Origin: Myxacorys almedinensis A
GTDB lineage: Bacteria > Cyanobacteriota > Cyanobacteriia > Leptolyngbyales > Leptolyngbyaceae
Length of the DNA: 64,000 nt
NCBI RefSeq assembly: GCF_010091945.1
Contig: NZ_WVIE01000001.1
Coordinates: 124,001-188,000 of the forward strand
Direction of reading: 5' to 3'
Shown here: positions 27,781 to 37,391 of the stretch, piece after piece
How the letters are laid out: each line of letters starts with the position of its first letter
How positions within the stretch are numbered: position 1 is the first letter of the stretch
The notes under the pieces: generated by a model
Told to the model about the DNA's origin: nothing
Seen by the model: the letters and a program-made list of their open reading frames with translations, nothing else
Databases searched by the model: none
Translations under genes and position numbers: made by a program

Positions 27781-28034
27781 GACAATTTCGCTCTTCGGAG
27801 GTACGGAAGTACAGACCAGAATCCTACCCTTAAGGCGGAGCAGAGTCTAGCCAAAAAATGTAGGGTTTCCAACTCAGCCGTTCATCAAAGTTCTACCGGA
27901 AGAGATAGCGATTTCCTGACATAAGCTCTAGGAATCTTCGCTGAACCCGGATAATATTTGCCCATGGAAAGTAAAAGCTTTCTACCTCAGCCTGGTTTTT
28001 GAAGCTTGTGAAATAGATTCTTGCAAAACATATT

Positions 28035-28961
28035 ATGAAATCGCTTACCTACCTTGCTTGTATAAACGAGCGCCCTGAAACTGTCCTTCAGGCTCATCTA
28101 TGGACTCGCCCAAGTGGGCATTCGTGCTCCGACGGGCGAAAGCCTGGAATTGCTCGTACATCGCTTTTAAGCCTACTATGGCTTAGTTTTATGCTTTTGG
28201 GGGTGGCTCAGGCGGTAATGGCGCAGTCAGACGCTGGTGGATATGCCCCGTTACCAACTGCGATCAGTAGTGAGCAGCCTGCCTTAGGCTACTCTTCGGG
28301 TAGCGTCTTGCGGCAAGGAAGCAGCGGAACTGCCGTAACTAGCCTTCAACAACGACTGGCGGCACTGGGCTACTACAGAGGCTCAATTGATGGTGTGTTT
28401 GGGCAAGAGACCGAGGCGGCGGTGCTTCAGTTGCAGCGCGATCGCGGTCTCAGGGTAGATGGCATTGTTGGTTCTCAGGTCTACCAAGCTCTCGGTATCG
28501 AAAGTTCAGCGCCAGAGGAAAGTCAATCCTCTGGGCGACAGCTTGCCTTGGGAGATAGCGGTGCTGATGTAGAAAGATTGCAGCAACGCCTAGAAAATCT
28601 GGGCTATTTCAATAGTTCAGCAACGGGGTATTACGGGTCTATCACTCAAGAAGCTGTCGCTCAGTTTCAGCAAGATAACCGACTAGCGATAACGGGAAGC
28701 GCTGACGCTCGAACGTTGAATGCCTTGGGCATTACAACGGCTGTGGGCAGTGATGCAGGCGATCGCTATGTAGTGGTTGTGCCTCAGAGGGATAGCATCA
28801 CCTTAGCCAGAGTCCGGCAAGTTGTGCCTTCAGCCTTTTTAGCCCCCTCGCGGTTGGGAGCGTTTGTGCAAGTGGGCGCGTTTCCATCGCTAGAAGCAGC
28901 AGATCGACAAACCCAATTGCTGCGATCGCGAGGACTCGACGCCAGAGTGACCTATCAGTAA
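28035..28961 (+). CDS. Exported peptidoglycan-binding protein with SPOR-like C-terminus
   Basis: 308 residues from the ATG at 28035. About 45 polar residues precede a signal-peptide-like stretch (SLLSLLWLSFMLLGVAQAV, then MAQSDAGG), so the true start may be later. Two PG_binding_1 domains follow (about 95-152 with LQQRLAALGYYRGSIDGVFG, and 175-232 with LQQRLENLGYFNSSATGYYG). The C-terminus GAFVQVGAFPSLEAADRQTQ fits a SPOR domain, which binds glycan strands lacking stem peptides at division sites. It has no catalytic domain, so it probably serves as a cell-wall anchor. It is convergent with fur. Confidence 0.85.
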   Translation: MKSLTYLACINERPETVLQAHLWTRPSGHSCSDGRKPGIARTSLLSLLWLSFMLLGVAQAVMAQSDAGGYAPLPTAISSEQPALGYSSGSVLRQGSSGTAVTSLQQRLAALGYYRGSIDGVFGQETEAAVLQLQRDRGLRVDGIVGSQVYQALGIESSAPEESQSSGRQLALGDSGADVERLQQRLENLGYFNSSATGYYGSITQEAVAQFQQDNRLAITGSADARTLNALGITTAVGSDAGDRYVVVVPQRDSITLARVRQVVPSAFLAPSRLGAFVQVGAFPSLEAADRQTQLLRSRGLDARVTYQ

Positions 28962-29005
28962 CCTGCGGTAGCAACCTTAGTAGTTAGCAGCACCCCACGG
29001 GCACC

Positions 29006-29470
29006 TTAGCCTGGCAGCAGCGATCGTTGGCAGGTAGGACATACCGCATGAATTGACAACTGGCAATCGAGCAGGTGATATCCTTCCTTCTGAGCCGCCT
29101 TCGTACCGATCTTAAGAATCGGGTCGCTTTTGAACTCGATCGTCTTGCTGCACCGCACACAAATCAAATGATGATGGTGGTGCGGATGCGGCTGATTGAT
29201 CTCATAGTGCTTGTGACCTTCAGCGAGTTCGAGTTCTCGCAAAATGCCCATGCGCGACATCAGCTTGAGGGTGCGGTAAATCGTCGATAGACTGATCCCT
29301 TCTCCTTGCTCTTCGAGTAAGGTATAGAGATCTTCAGCGCTCAGGTGCTTTCCTTCTGCCAGATTTTGAAACACAGTCAGGATAATTTCGCGCTGTGGAG
29401 TCAAGCGCCATCCTTTCTCATTGAGTTCAGCCTTGAGCGAAGCTGGGGTATAAACAGGAGCGTTCAACAT
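29006..29470 (-). CDS. fur: Ferric uptake regulator, FurA type
   Basis: 154 residues from the ATG at 29470; a TTG three codons upstream is closer to the AAAGGAGG ribosome site and could also be used. A winged helix (about 15-85) contains GWRLTPQREIIL and GISLSTIYRTLKLMSRMGI, followed by the His-rich HPHHHHHLICVRCSKTIEF and a C-terminal pair in HAVCPTCQR, so both CxxC motifs are kept. The VYTPASLKAELNEKGWRLT opening matches cyanobacterial FurA. The protein represses iron-uptake and other genes with Fe2+ and also binds haem in Anabaena. It is monocistronic. Confidence 0.9.
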   Translation of the reverse strand: MLNAPVYTPASLKAELNEKGWRLTPQREIILTVFQNLAEGKHLSAEDLYTLLEEQGEGISLSTIYRTLKLMSRMGILRELELAEGHKHYEINQPHPHHHHHLICVRCSKTIEFKSDPILKIGTKAAQKEGYHLLDCQLSIHAVCPTCQRSLLPG

Positions 29471-29600
29471 TCTCAACAAAGCCTCCTTTCTTGAGAATAT
29501 AGCATACCTAAAAATAAGACGATTTGCAAGAAGTTTGCCTTATTGATAGTAGAAGTCAGTTAAAGCAAAGTCCTAAACAGAGGCTGGATTGGAAACTCTT

Positions 29601-30860
29601 TTAAGTCAACGACTCTAGATAATCTCGCACTCGATTTCGGCGCTTTGGCTGACGAAGCTTTTGCAATGCTTTCGCTTCTATTTGCCGAACTCGCTCTCTA
29701 GAGAGTTCCAAGGCCCGCCCAATCTCAGATAATGAGTAGGGTTGTCCGTCGCTACCCAAGCCAAACCGCATCTGAATTACGTCCCGTTCTCGATCGGTGA
29801 GATCTGCCATAAGTTGCAGCAAGTCTCGCCGTAGCGATTCCCGCATGAGGGTTTCTTCGGGTGTTGTTTCTTCGGTTTCAAGCAGATCGCCCAACTCGGT
29901 ATCTTTGTCTTTGCCGACCTTGGTCTCAAGAGAGACCGATCGCGGCACTCGCAGTAAGACTTCTCGAACTTGAGGAGCCGTCATGTCCAATTCTGCGGCG
30001 ATGTCTTCGATCGTGGCAGTACGACCTTTTTCTTGAGAAATTTTGCGCTGAGCTTTTTTAATTTTGTTTAATTTCTCAGTGATATGAACCGGGAGGCGAA
30101 TCGTGCGGCTTTGGGTTGCGATCGCCCGTGTAATGCCTTGCCGAATCCACCAATAAGCATACGTGCTAAAGCGATATCCTTTAGTCGGATCAAATTTTTC
30201 AACCGCCCGTTCTAAGCCTAAAGTGCCTTCTTGAATTAAATCTAAAAGTTCTAAACCCCGATTTTGATATTTTTTTGCGACCGACACAACCAACCGGAGG
30301 TTTGCCTTGATCATATGCTCTTTGGCATTGATTCCCGACGTTTGCACCTGGTCAAGTTCTTCCACGCTGAGGGCGACTAGCTCAGCCCAGGCATGTTTGC
30401 CTTGAGACAACGTAGGCTTTAGGTCAGCCACCTCAACGCCTGCCTCGGTTGCCCACCGTTCTAGCGAAGGACGATGCCCCAAAATTGAGGCTAAGCGATC
30501 GCGCGCATCAATCAACTGCACATAGCGCTGAAGGGCGACATTGCCTTTTTCACCCGCTTCATTGCATTGCTCTAAAAGCCGCATATGACGCTGAACTTTT
30601 TGAGCCTCCGAGACTTCCTCATCTCGACCGAGCAACTGCACCCGCCCAATTTCTTGTAGATAGAGCCGAACCAAATCGGTTGTCCGCCGCCCTGGTTTTT
30701 GTGCGCCTTGAGGGGGATAGCCCAAGTCAAGTTCCACCAGATCTTCGGGTGCAGGTTCAAGATCATCGCGATCGTCAAACCGGGGTGCGAAAAGGGATGG
30801 CTGCTCCACGGCTGAGGAGTCATAGTCTGCATCAGCGTAGAAAGAGGTTGCTGGCATCAT
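29601..30860 (-). CDS. sigC: Group 2 sigma-70 factor, SigC-like
   Basis: 419 residues. After a variable N-terminus (1-60), region 1.2 has TTDLVRLYLQEIGRVQLL. Region 2 reads INAKEHMIKANLRLVVSVAKK, then GLELLDLIQEGTLGLERAVEKFD and FSTYAYWWIRQGITRAIA, almost identical to primary sigma factors. Region 3 holds IRLPVHITEKLNKIKKA, and region 4.2 LSEIGRALELSRERVRQIEAK. The insert HAWAELVALSVEELDQ and overall length point to SigC rather than SigB/D/E, but I base this on memory, not on an alignment. Group 2 factors are dispensable and control stress or stationary-phase genes. An unusually long upstream region carries CRP-like sites. Confidence 0.85.
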   Translation of the reverse strand: MMPATSFYADADYDSSAVEQPSLFAPRFDDRDDLEPAPEDLVELDLGYPPQGAQKPGRRTTDLVRLYLQEIGRVQLLGRDEEVSEAQKVQRHMRLLEQCNEAGEKGNVALQRYVQLIDARDRLASILGHRPSLERWATEAGVEVADLKPTLSQGKHAWAELVALSVEELDQVQTSGINAKEHMIKANLRLVVSVAKKYQNRGLELLDLIQEGTLGLERAVEKFDPTKGYRFSTYAYWWIRQGITRAIATQSRTIRLPVHITEKLNKIKKAQRKISQEKGRTATIEDIAAELDMTAPQVREVLLRVPRSVSLETKVGKDKDTELGDLLETEETTPEETLMRESLRRDLLQLMADLTDRERDVIQMRFGLGSDGQPYSLSEIGRALELSRERVRQIEAKALQKLRQPKRRNRVRDYLESLT

Positions 30861-31329
30861 GTTTCGTTGCGATTGCTCAAGATACGAGTGAAGAAGCGGT
30901 TGATTGTTCGGCTAGTGTTCCCCGCCTTTTGGGACTTGAGAACACAAACACAAGTTCCCTAACCGAAGAGTAATCAACCTAAGCGTTTGTTCGAGCGAGG
31001 AGATCGACATCTCTCTGGTGACTACACGTCGGTTAGAAAGCAATTCGGAAAAATCGACAAAAATGCACTAATTCAGTAAATGCCAATTCGTAGTTGGTAT
31101 AAAAACTGTTTAGCGTTTTGCATAAGTTTAAAGATCCATCGATAACTTACCTTATGCTCTCTGCACGATGCTTTCAGAGTAAAGGTTTCGGGCTTTCGCT
31201 AACTTCATCAAAGCTTTTAAGTTTTAGCGAAATTAGTTATGTAGCGATGAAGTTATCAGAGAAGTTGTAGACAAGAGCGCAAAAGCGTTTCGGGAAAATA
31301 AATTAAAAGTAATCCAGCACATCATTTCT

Positions 31330-31345
31330 TGTGATCAGGATCACT
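31330..31345. promoter_or_regulatory. CRP-type palindrome, copy 1
   Basis: TGTGATCAGGATCACT fits TGTGA-N6-TCACA, the site of CRP proteins including cyanobacterial SyCRP1, in 9 of 10 defined bases. The core GTGATC-N2-GATCAC is perfectly symmetric. It lies about 470 bp upstream of the sigC start. Confidence 0.5.
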
Positions 31346-31409
31346 GCGTATTGTACTAAATAAAGCATTTCAAGTGAACAAATTAAAAGTGATCCGGCGC
31401 ATCATTTCT

Positions 31410-31425
31410 TGTGATCGAGATCACT
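31410..31425. promoter_or_regulatory. CRP-type palindrome, copy 2
   Basis: TGTGATCGAGATCACT, again 9 of 10 positions of the CRP consensus, 80 bp from the first copy. The symmetric core is conserved although the two centre bases differ between copies (AG versus GA). Confidence 0.5.
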
Positions 31426-31723
31426 GCGTATTGTAATACACTATGCTGATAGATAGCGGATAGATATTTGTTTGATTTACGCAAATAAAATAGTTCAACA
31501 AAATATTGAATCCTATGTTTTTTAATTTTGCTATAGATGTTTATCAAGCTTGTTCCTAGCCATTGCTAATGCTGCATAAACAGCAGAACAACTTTTTAAT
31601 AGATTTTTTAATACAATCCGATAAAGAGCGATCGCATTACAAATATGTGTTAACGATTTCACTGCATTCTCGAATCATTCTTTTGATCAATTTGTGTTGC
31701 TGGATGCGTTGAATTTAGCAATG

Positions 31724-33628
31724 TCACAACAACTCTTCAGATATTGGCAAATTTACTTGCAGTCCTGTTAATTTTAACGCCTCAAAAGTGCTGTCCATTT
31801 TGGCATCTGGGGGCACGAAAATGATGAATCCATCCCGCCCACGAGTTAGCAGCACACGATAGCTATTTAATCTCAGACGTAGCGGATCGCGGACATTTCT
31901 CTGTCTGGTTGTGCTCACCCAAGCCTGATCTTGCCAGATGAGATCGTTGCCCCAACTCACGATCGGAAAATCTAACTCTAGTCCCTGACAGCTAAATTCT
32001 GTGACAACGCCATTTAATGCACAGCAGGAAAGCAATGAATCTGCTGGATCGGTATACCACGCGCCGACGTTCAGCTTTTGCGTCGAAATATAATCATTAC
32101 GAATGCCGTATTGAGTAAGATTACGAGCACGAGATGATGCAACAAATCCATAACGCTTTTCGGATTGATTGTGATAGCGATCGCGGCTATAGGATTTTGC
32201 AAACTCTAAATCGCGGGTGAGATAGGTATCAAACCCTTCGGCGCGTAGGGTAGGAGCGATCGTTGCAGCTTGATCAAATTCGCCTAAAAGAACATGAGTG
32301 ACCCAATTTTGAACCTGCTTTGCGAGGTGAATTCTCAATGAGGTTGTGAGATTGAGATCATCGTTGGGGTGCAAGCGATCGGGAGGAATCTCGGTAAATA
32401 GCTGCGATGGCTTGGTAGCGCAATGAACATGCCAATTGGATGAAATTGCTTCAAATCCTAGATTCCATTGCTCGATACCATCTTCTTCCCCAACGTGGAT
32501 TTGCTGACCTTCACCAATTAACCCCACCAAAACACACCAATCTGGAATGCGATCGCAGATGCCAATGACGGCACCGGCTGCTGCCGATGAGATGCCATAT
32601 TTTTCAGACATGCGATCGCGATCCCAAGCTCGTTGCGCCTCATCAAACACAATGATGTGTTCTTTGGGAGCCGATTGGCGGCGCATTTCGTATTGAATGT
32701 AAAAATTACGAACCGCTTGCACAAAGGCTTTGCTCTTGAGCGCATACTGTAAGACAGTGAGCAACGGCGCATTTCCGGTTAGAAAAATAGCGCTCCGTTT
32801 CTCATCAGTTTGCCACGGGTTTTGGTAGACAAACTGTAACCCAACTAATGTTTTCCCTGCTCCTGGAACGCCTGTGATCAACACTAGATGCCGTTCTTTA
32901 TTCTGTTCTGCCGTTTTTGCTAACCGATTGAGATAGGCTAGTAGCTGTGGAATGCCTGCACTGTGAGCAGTTTTGAGGGTTGGCAGCGATTGGTGGTGAA
33001 AAATTTGCCGAGCAGCTTGGATTACCGTTGGCAGAGGCGAATACTCTGCATTAATCCAAGCGTTAGCATCGATTTCTGAACAGGCTTGTTTTAGTGAATG
33101 CAAATATGTTGCGATCGTTGCTGGATTAATGACTTCTACTGTGCCATGAGATGTGTTGTGAAAACGGTTCTCTTTTGCCATTCGAGTTGGAATTAGAATT
33201 GCTGTGACAGGATGGTGAGACGACGCGCTATGATATTCTGCTAAATCGCGAGCATAGGCTGCCACTTGGTCGATATCTGCCGATGATGGAGTCGATTTCT
33301 GCTTAAACTCAAATACAAGAATGTGACCCGCGCCAAGGATCACCACATCAGGGCGGCGACCGCCTTCGTTGGGCAGTTCGTACTCGAAAACCAGCACCCA
33401 AGCGGCAGCACCAGGGCGAGTGCTGACCAGATCAAAGAGTTGCGATCGCAAGATTTCTCCGCATTCTACCCAAGCTTGCTGTTGTGTTGCGGTCGACCTC
33501 TGCCGATAAAGAGACTGATAGTTGGCGCTGAGCGTCTCTAGCCAAGCATCGGGCGAGGTGGAGAGGAACCTGGCAATTTTGCCAAGCCAACCGTAGTTGA
33601 TAGCCAGTGGTTGAGAATGTTCAGACAA
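31724..33628 (-). CDS. Nuclease-helicase fusion (PD-(D/E)xK-like plus DUF2075/Schlafen-type ATPase)
   Basis: 634 residues. The N-terminal region has RRPDVVILG (Asp94) and ILVFEFKQK (Glu107-x-Lys109), the spacing of a PD-(D/E)xK nuclease core. A superfamily 1-like ATPase domain follows: Walker A GVPGAGKT (253-260), Walker B HIIVFDEAQRAW (about 324-335), and later VTEFSCQGLELDFPIVSWG and SYRVLLTRGRDGFIIFVPP, which mark DUF2075 (Schlafen group 3-like). Such proteins are often accessory and suspected in phage defence, but no function is proven. HIP1-like sites are present, so there is no strong sign of recent transfer. It stands alone. Confidence 0.85.
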   Translation of the reverse strand: MSEHSQPLAINYGWLGKIARFLSTSPDAWLETLSANYQSLYRQRSTATQQQAWVECGEILRSQLFDLVSTRPGAAAWVLVFEYELPNEGGRRPDVVILGAGHILVFEFKQKSTPSSADIDQVAAYARDLAEYHSASSHHPVTAILIPTRMAKENRFHNTSHGTVEVINPATIATYLHSLKQACSEIDANAWINAEYSPLPTVIQAARQIFHHQSLPTLKTAHSAGIPQLLAYLNRLAKTAEQNKERHLVLITGVPGAGKTLVGLQFVYQNPWQTDEKRSAIFLTGNAPLLTVLQYALKSKAFVQAVRNFYIQYEMRRQSAPKEHIIVFDEAQRAWDRDRMSEKYGISSAAAGAVIGICDRIPDWCVLVGLIGEGQQIHVGEEDGIEQWNLGFEAISSNWHVHCATKPSQLFTEIPPDRLHPNDDLNLTTSLRIHLAKQVQNWVTHVLLGEFDQAATIAPTLRAEGFDTYLTRDLEFAKSYSRDRYHNQSEKRYGFVASSRARNLTQYGIRNDYISTQKLNVGAWYTDPADSLLSCCALNGVVTEFSCQGLELDFPIVSWGNDLIWQDQAWVSTTRQRNVRDPLRLRLNSYRVLLTRGRDGFIIFVPPDAKMDSTFEALKLTGLQVNLPISEELL

Positions 33629-33870
33629 ATCGAGTTAGCTTAAATTATTTTCTACATAGAGACTTTAAGCGTTTGATGCCTCACCGGTCATCTACTGGGC
33701 AGAAGAGATGAGGCATAGATTCTAACTTCCAAAAATATCAAGTGGAACTCTGTGCCTGGCATCAAGAGATTGCACAGGTCGTGTGAGATGATGAATGACG
33801 CGATCGCTGTTGTTGCAATCCAGCTAAATGCCTCAAGCGCGATCGCATCGTGTCCAATTCAAAAAGTGTC

Positions 33871-34380
33871 ATGATCAAACGTCGTCTATCCTTGCCTATT
33901 CTCAGTTTGTTAGGCATGGGGCTAATTGCCTGCTCTCAATCGCCGGATACCGGAAGTTCACAGCCGTCAGCATCTGTGAGCGCCTCCCCTACGGCTTCCA
34001 TGACCGCACCTCCTCTTTCTAGCCCAGGGAATACAGCGGCTGATGGAGATTTGACTCAACTGTTTAGCCGAGTTTGGCGAGTCACACAAGCACCTTCCAA
34101 CCCCGCATCAGGCAGCATTTATGTCTTTTTGCCAAGTGGGACGCTGCTGCAAACCTCTTGTGTCGAGCCTTACCGGATTTCGGGTTGGACGGTGGATAAA
34201 AATGCGCCTCGCGTCTTGCGCGTCACTGAAGATGGACAACTGGCGTTTACAGCCGCGATCGCAGAGTTGAACAATACGACGCTGCGGTTACAGCAGACCT
34301 TGGTTCGCAGCAACGAACGACGAGACCTGACGCTGGCAGCCGTTGAACAAGAGTTTGTGTGCCCTGATCTGCCCAGATAG
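33871..34380 (+). CDS. Hypothetical lipoprotein
   Basis: 169 residues from the ATG at 33871 (an in-frame GTG seven codons earlier exists). A short basic N-terminus (MIKRRL) and hydrophobic stretch (SLPILSLLGMGL) end in the lipobox LIAC, with Cys at about 22, so it should be lipid-anchored. A Ser/Pro/Thr-rich linker follows, then a compact domain (about 60-165) with SRVWRVTQAPSNPASGSIYV and LLQTSCVEPYRISGW. The domain resembles META/HslJ-like small beta proteins in size only; I cannot assign it. Expressed alone and convergent with the DUF3352 gene. Confidence 0.75.
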   Translation: MIKRRLSLPILSLLGMGLIACSQSPDTGSSQPSASVSASPTASMTAPPLSSPGNTAADGDLTQLFSRVWRVTQAPSNPASGSIYVFLPSGTLLQTSCVEPYRISGWTVDKNAPRVLRVTEDGQLAFTAAIAELNNTTLRLQQTLVRSNERRDLTLAAVEQEFVCPDLPR

Positions 34381-34442
34381 GTGGAGGGGTTCTTGTCGAG
34401 GAAGAACAACCCGATCGATTCTACGGGCAGGGCAAGAATGGT

Positions 34443-36110
34443 CTAGTTATCGGTTTTCTTGAGCATGACGAAGACATCGTAGCGAGCCGTGCGATCGCTG
34501 GTCACCGACGCCGTTACCCCGATCGCATTCATCGCTTCTAGCGCCGAACGGTTGGCAATGGGCAACTGCAACAGCGGAAAATTCTTCAGTTCGAGTAAGC
34601 GATCGACGTTGACAAAAAAATGCCCGTTGTTCTGAGCCAGGTCTGAAGTCGTAGACTTGCGGAACATCTCACTTTCTGCCAAGGCACTCGTCGGCTTTGG
34701 CAAAAGGTTTTGAGCAACGGGGGCGCCAAGGGAGAGAAAGGCAACATCGCCATCTAGCCAACCCCGACTGATGTTGATATTGGCAGTCGGTAACGACCAA
34801 TTGACTAGCGATTGCCCCGCAACCTTCGCTTCCTCAACCTTGAAGGTGTATTTTGCCGCCATCGTTTCATCTAGGCGCTTCAACGTGGTTTCTGCTGATC
34901 GGCGATCGTTGGTCTTCACCATAAACACCAATCCCGCAGGCAAACTTGCCGGTGCGCCCTGCTGCGCTGGAACCAAGGCCAAGGTAAATTCTCCTTCCAT
35001 CCAGTTGAGGAAATCTTTTTCAAGATCCAGCCCCACTGTGGTTTTAATCCCTTGCTTGAGCGCTTCAGGGTTAATCAAGCGGATCGGGTTGGCTGAAACT
35101 CCTTGAGCATAATCTTGCCAGAATCGCTTTAAGTCACCCCCAGATGCCATCATTAGCGTATCCGATGGCAATCGGTTTAGCATAATTTTAGCGTTGTTTC
35201 TGGTGTCAAAGCGCCGTTGGCTATCTGGTTTAAGCCAAGAAATACTCTTAAATTGGATGCCCTCTGAGGCTAAGATTGCTGTGCCTGCAAACCCCTGATT
35301 TTGCTGGAGTTGGCTGAGGCTTTGCGGCGGGAGCGGACGGGTTGAGTTTGCGGCTGAGGTGTTGGCAGCGGCAGGAATATTGACATAAAACCGAGCTAAG
35401 GGCTGCTCTGCATTGACCTGCGTGAGCGCATCTCCGTAACCGGGCGTCCCCGTGAGGGCAGCACCGCCTTTATAGGTATCGATCGCTTTTTCGATCGCCT
35501 TTGGGTGATTGGTCAACACCATTTCCTGAGCATCGAGCACTGCAAACGACATGCTCTGAGCCGGATCACCCTGATTTTCGCGAATTTGAACGCCTTTATA
35601 TTGCCGCTCTGCCCATTTCCCTTGGGCTACAGCAGACTGTTCTAGAGTCTGTTTTGCCTTGAGGGGGTCAGAGATGGGCAGCACCATCATCATCGGTTGC
35701 GGCGTTACCCTCGGCTGAGCCGGATTGGAGTTGTCGATGCCAGCTTGCGGCGGCAGAAATGCCACGGTCACTTCTTTACCGATCCACGGCTGCACGTCGC
35801 GCCCATAGTCTAACCCTCGGCTAGTCAGCAAGCGATCGCGCCACTGGGTAAGAGTTTGCTCAAACGCTGCCTGGCTGCGCTGCGTGCCAAACTCCCGCAT
35901 CTGTCGCCATTGGTTAGATTCTGTAGTTACAGAAAGCACCATCAGCGCATCTTGAGGAATCACGTTTGCCCCAACCGGCATGACGCTCAGTTGACCCTGA
36001 CGAGAAAAAAACCAATAGGCGATCGCACCGCCCCCGACCAGAAGCGTAGCGGCTCCAGCCGTGAGTAATAGCTGAGGGTTCCGAGGCGATTTTTTAAGGT
36101 TGGCGTTCAT
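34443..36110 (-). CDS. DUF3352 membrane-anchored protein
   Basis: 555 residues from the ATG at 36110, which places a single membrane helix right after a short basic tail (LLLTAGAATLLVGGGAIAYW). An upstream ATG at 36146 would add 12 residues. The large outer domain follows the DUF3352 pattern: VIPQDALMVLSVTTESNQWR near the start, SFAVLDAQEMVLTNHPKAIEKA, LPSDTLMMASGGDLKRFWQ and GEFTLALVP. The family is common in cyanobacteria and of unknown function. It lies downstream of the cofH region on the same strand, 87 bp apart at the stop of cofH. Confidence 0.85.
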   Translation of the reverse strand: MNANLKKSPRNPQLLLTAGAATLLVGGGAIAYWFFSRQGQLSVMPVGANVIPQDALMVLSVTTESNQWRQMREFGTQRSQAAFEQTLTQWRDRLLTSRGLDYGRDVQPWIGKEVTVAFLPPQAGIDNSNPAQPRVTPQPMMMVLPISDPLKAKQTLEQSAVAQGKWAERQYKGVQIRENQGDPAQSMSFAVLDAQEMVLTNHPKAIEKAIDTYKGGAALTGTPGYGDALTQVNAEQPLARFYVNIPAAANTSAANSTRPLPPQSLSQLQQNQGFAGTAILASEGIQFKSISWLKPDSQRRFDTRNNAKIMLNRLPSDTLMMASGGDLKRFWQDYAQGVSANPIRLINPEALKQGIKTTVGLDLEKDFLNWMEGEFTLALVPAQQGAPASLPAGLVFMVKTNDRRSAETTLKRLDETMAAKYTFKVEEAKVAGQSLVNWSLPTANINISRGWLDGDVAFLSLGAPVAQNLLPKPTSALAESEMFRKSTTSDLAQNNGHFFVNVDRLLELKNFPLLQLPIANRSALEAMNAIGVTASVTSDRTARYDVFVMLKKTDN

Positions 36111-36197
36111 GGGCAAAGGGAACTGTGCAGGGTAATGCCATGCCACTGTAGCAAAGTCTGAGGGATCTGTGCGGAGAATTTTGACCGAGGATGGGAG

Positions 36198-37388
36198 TTA
36201 GCCTGGGGCAGGGAAGACGGCAACAGCAGTGGCGGCTTCTGGTAACGCTGATCCGAGAGCAGGCTGAGGCGCTATCTGGCGATAGAGGGTATCTCGTTGG
36301 GCGTAAGGTCTACCGATGCTAGCGATCGCAGTTTGCAACGTTTCGACCTCCATGCAGGTGCCGCCGATCGCGCCTGCCATGGTGGTGATGTGTTCTTCCA
36401 TTAGGGTGCCGCCGATGTCGTTGCAGCCCCACCGCAGCGCTTCGAGTGCTCCTGGGAGACCTAATTTCACCCAACTGGGCTGATGGTTAGGAATCCAGTT
36501 GCCTAAGAAAATGCGAGCGACTGCCATCAACAGCAGCGAGTCAGAGAGGACGGGCTGATCGCGACCCACACGGCGACGCAGAGATTTTGGAGCATCTTGC
36601 CCGACAAACGGCAGCAAAATGAACTCGGTAATGCCGCAGGTGCCGTTTTGCTGAGCGGTTTGTTGAAGCGATCGCAGTAAGTTTAGATGCTGCATTTGCT
36701 GGTCTGGGGTCTCGATGTGCCCAGATAACAGGGTGCTGGTAGTTGGAATGCCCTGCTGATGCGTGGTTTGCACTACATCTAGCCAACTTTTCGTATCCAA
36801 CTTTTCCGGGCAAAGAATCCGTCGAACCTCGTCGTCTAGCACTTCTGCGGCAGTTCCGGGCATAGAGTCTACCCCTGCGTCTCGCAACGCAGCGATCGTA
36901 TCGACAACCGTTCGCTGATCTTCTCGCGCAATAAACTGAATTTCTTGAGGAGAAAAAGCATGGAGGTGCAAGTGGGGAAATTCTGACTTAATGGTGTGAA
37001 TCAGGCTCACGTAAAACGCCAGAGACGACTGATGCAGCTTTGCTTCTGGGTTTAAGCCGCCCTGCATACAAATCTCGGTGGCGTGACGCATCACCGCATC
37101 AGTTGCTTTTTCTAGAATCTGAGCCTGATCGAGCCAGTAAGCCCCTTCGTCGCCGCGATCGCGGCGAAACGCGCAAAAGCTACAGTGCTGCTCACAAATA
37201 TTCGTGAAATTAATATTGCGATTGATCACGTAGGTCACGGTGTCGCCTGCTTGCTGCTGCCGCAGACGATCGGCGGTGACGCGAATTTGCTCAAGCGAGT
37301 CGGGATCGGTTTGCCGCAGCAGGGCAACGCCTTCCTCGCAGGCAATGTCTTCTCCTGCCAATGCCCGTTCTAAAATCTCGTCAATCAT
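36198..37388 (-). CDS. cofH: FO synthase subunit CofH (radical SAM)
   Basis: 396 residues. The radical SAM cluster motif CxxxCxxC is at Cys65, Cys69, Cys72 (CEQHCSFC), followed by [22 protein letters not shown] and [21 protein letters not shown], which are typical of CofH/MqnC-like enzymes. CofH joins a ribityl-uracil with tyrosine; with CofG it makes FO, the deazaflavin antenna of some cyanobacterial photolyases and the core of F420. CofG is not in the window. The gene begins three bases after the stop of the KaiB-fold gene, so the two are an operon. Confidence 0.9.
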   Translation of the reverse strand: MIDEILERALAGEDIACEEGVALLRQTDPDSLEQIRVTADRLRQQQAGDTVTYVINRNINFTNICEQHCSFCAFRRDRGDEGAYWLDQAQILEKATDAVMRHATEICMQGGLNPEAKLHQSSLAFYVSLIHTIKSEFPHLHLHAFSPQEIQFIAREDQRTVVDTIAALRDAGVDSMPGTAAEVLDDEVRRILCPEKLDTKSWLDVVQTTHQQGIPTTSTLLSGHIETPDQQMQHLNLLRSLQQTAQQNGTCGITEFILLPFVGQDAPKSLRRRVGRDQPVLSDSLLLMAVARIFLGNWIPNHQPSWVKLGLPGALEALRWGCNDIGGTLMEEHITTMAGAIGGTCMEVETLQTAIASIGRPYAQRDTLYRQIAPQPALGSALPEAATAVAVFPAPG

Positions 37389-37391
37389 GCC

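Larger units (their letters stand above)
31301..31438. repeat. 58-bp direct repeat with 80-bp period
   Basis: AATTAAAAGTAATCCAGCAC at 31301 and AATTAAAAGTGATCCGGCGC at 31381 begin two units that run on identically through ATCATTTCTTGTGATC to ACTGCGTATTGTA. I count only about six differing bases. Each unit holds one palindrome. Confidence 0.85.
30861..31723. other. Long upstream region of sigC with duplicated CRP-like sites
   Basis: 863 bp without a credible gene. It is AT-rich, with a pair of 58-bp direct repeats (31301-31358 and 31381-31438), each carrying a CRP-type palindrome. The rest (30861-31290 and 31440-31720) shows scattered TATA-like motifs only. Both flanking genes read leftwards, so the region serves sigC as promoter and follows the helicase gene's 3' end. 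Confidence 0.55.
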
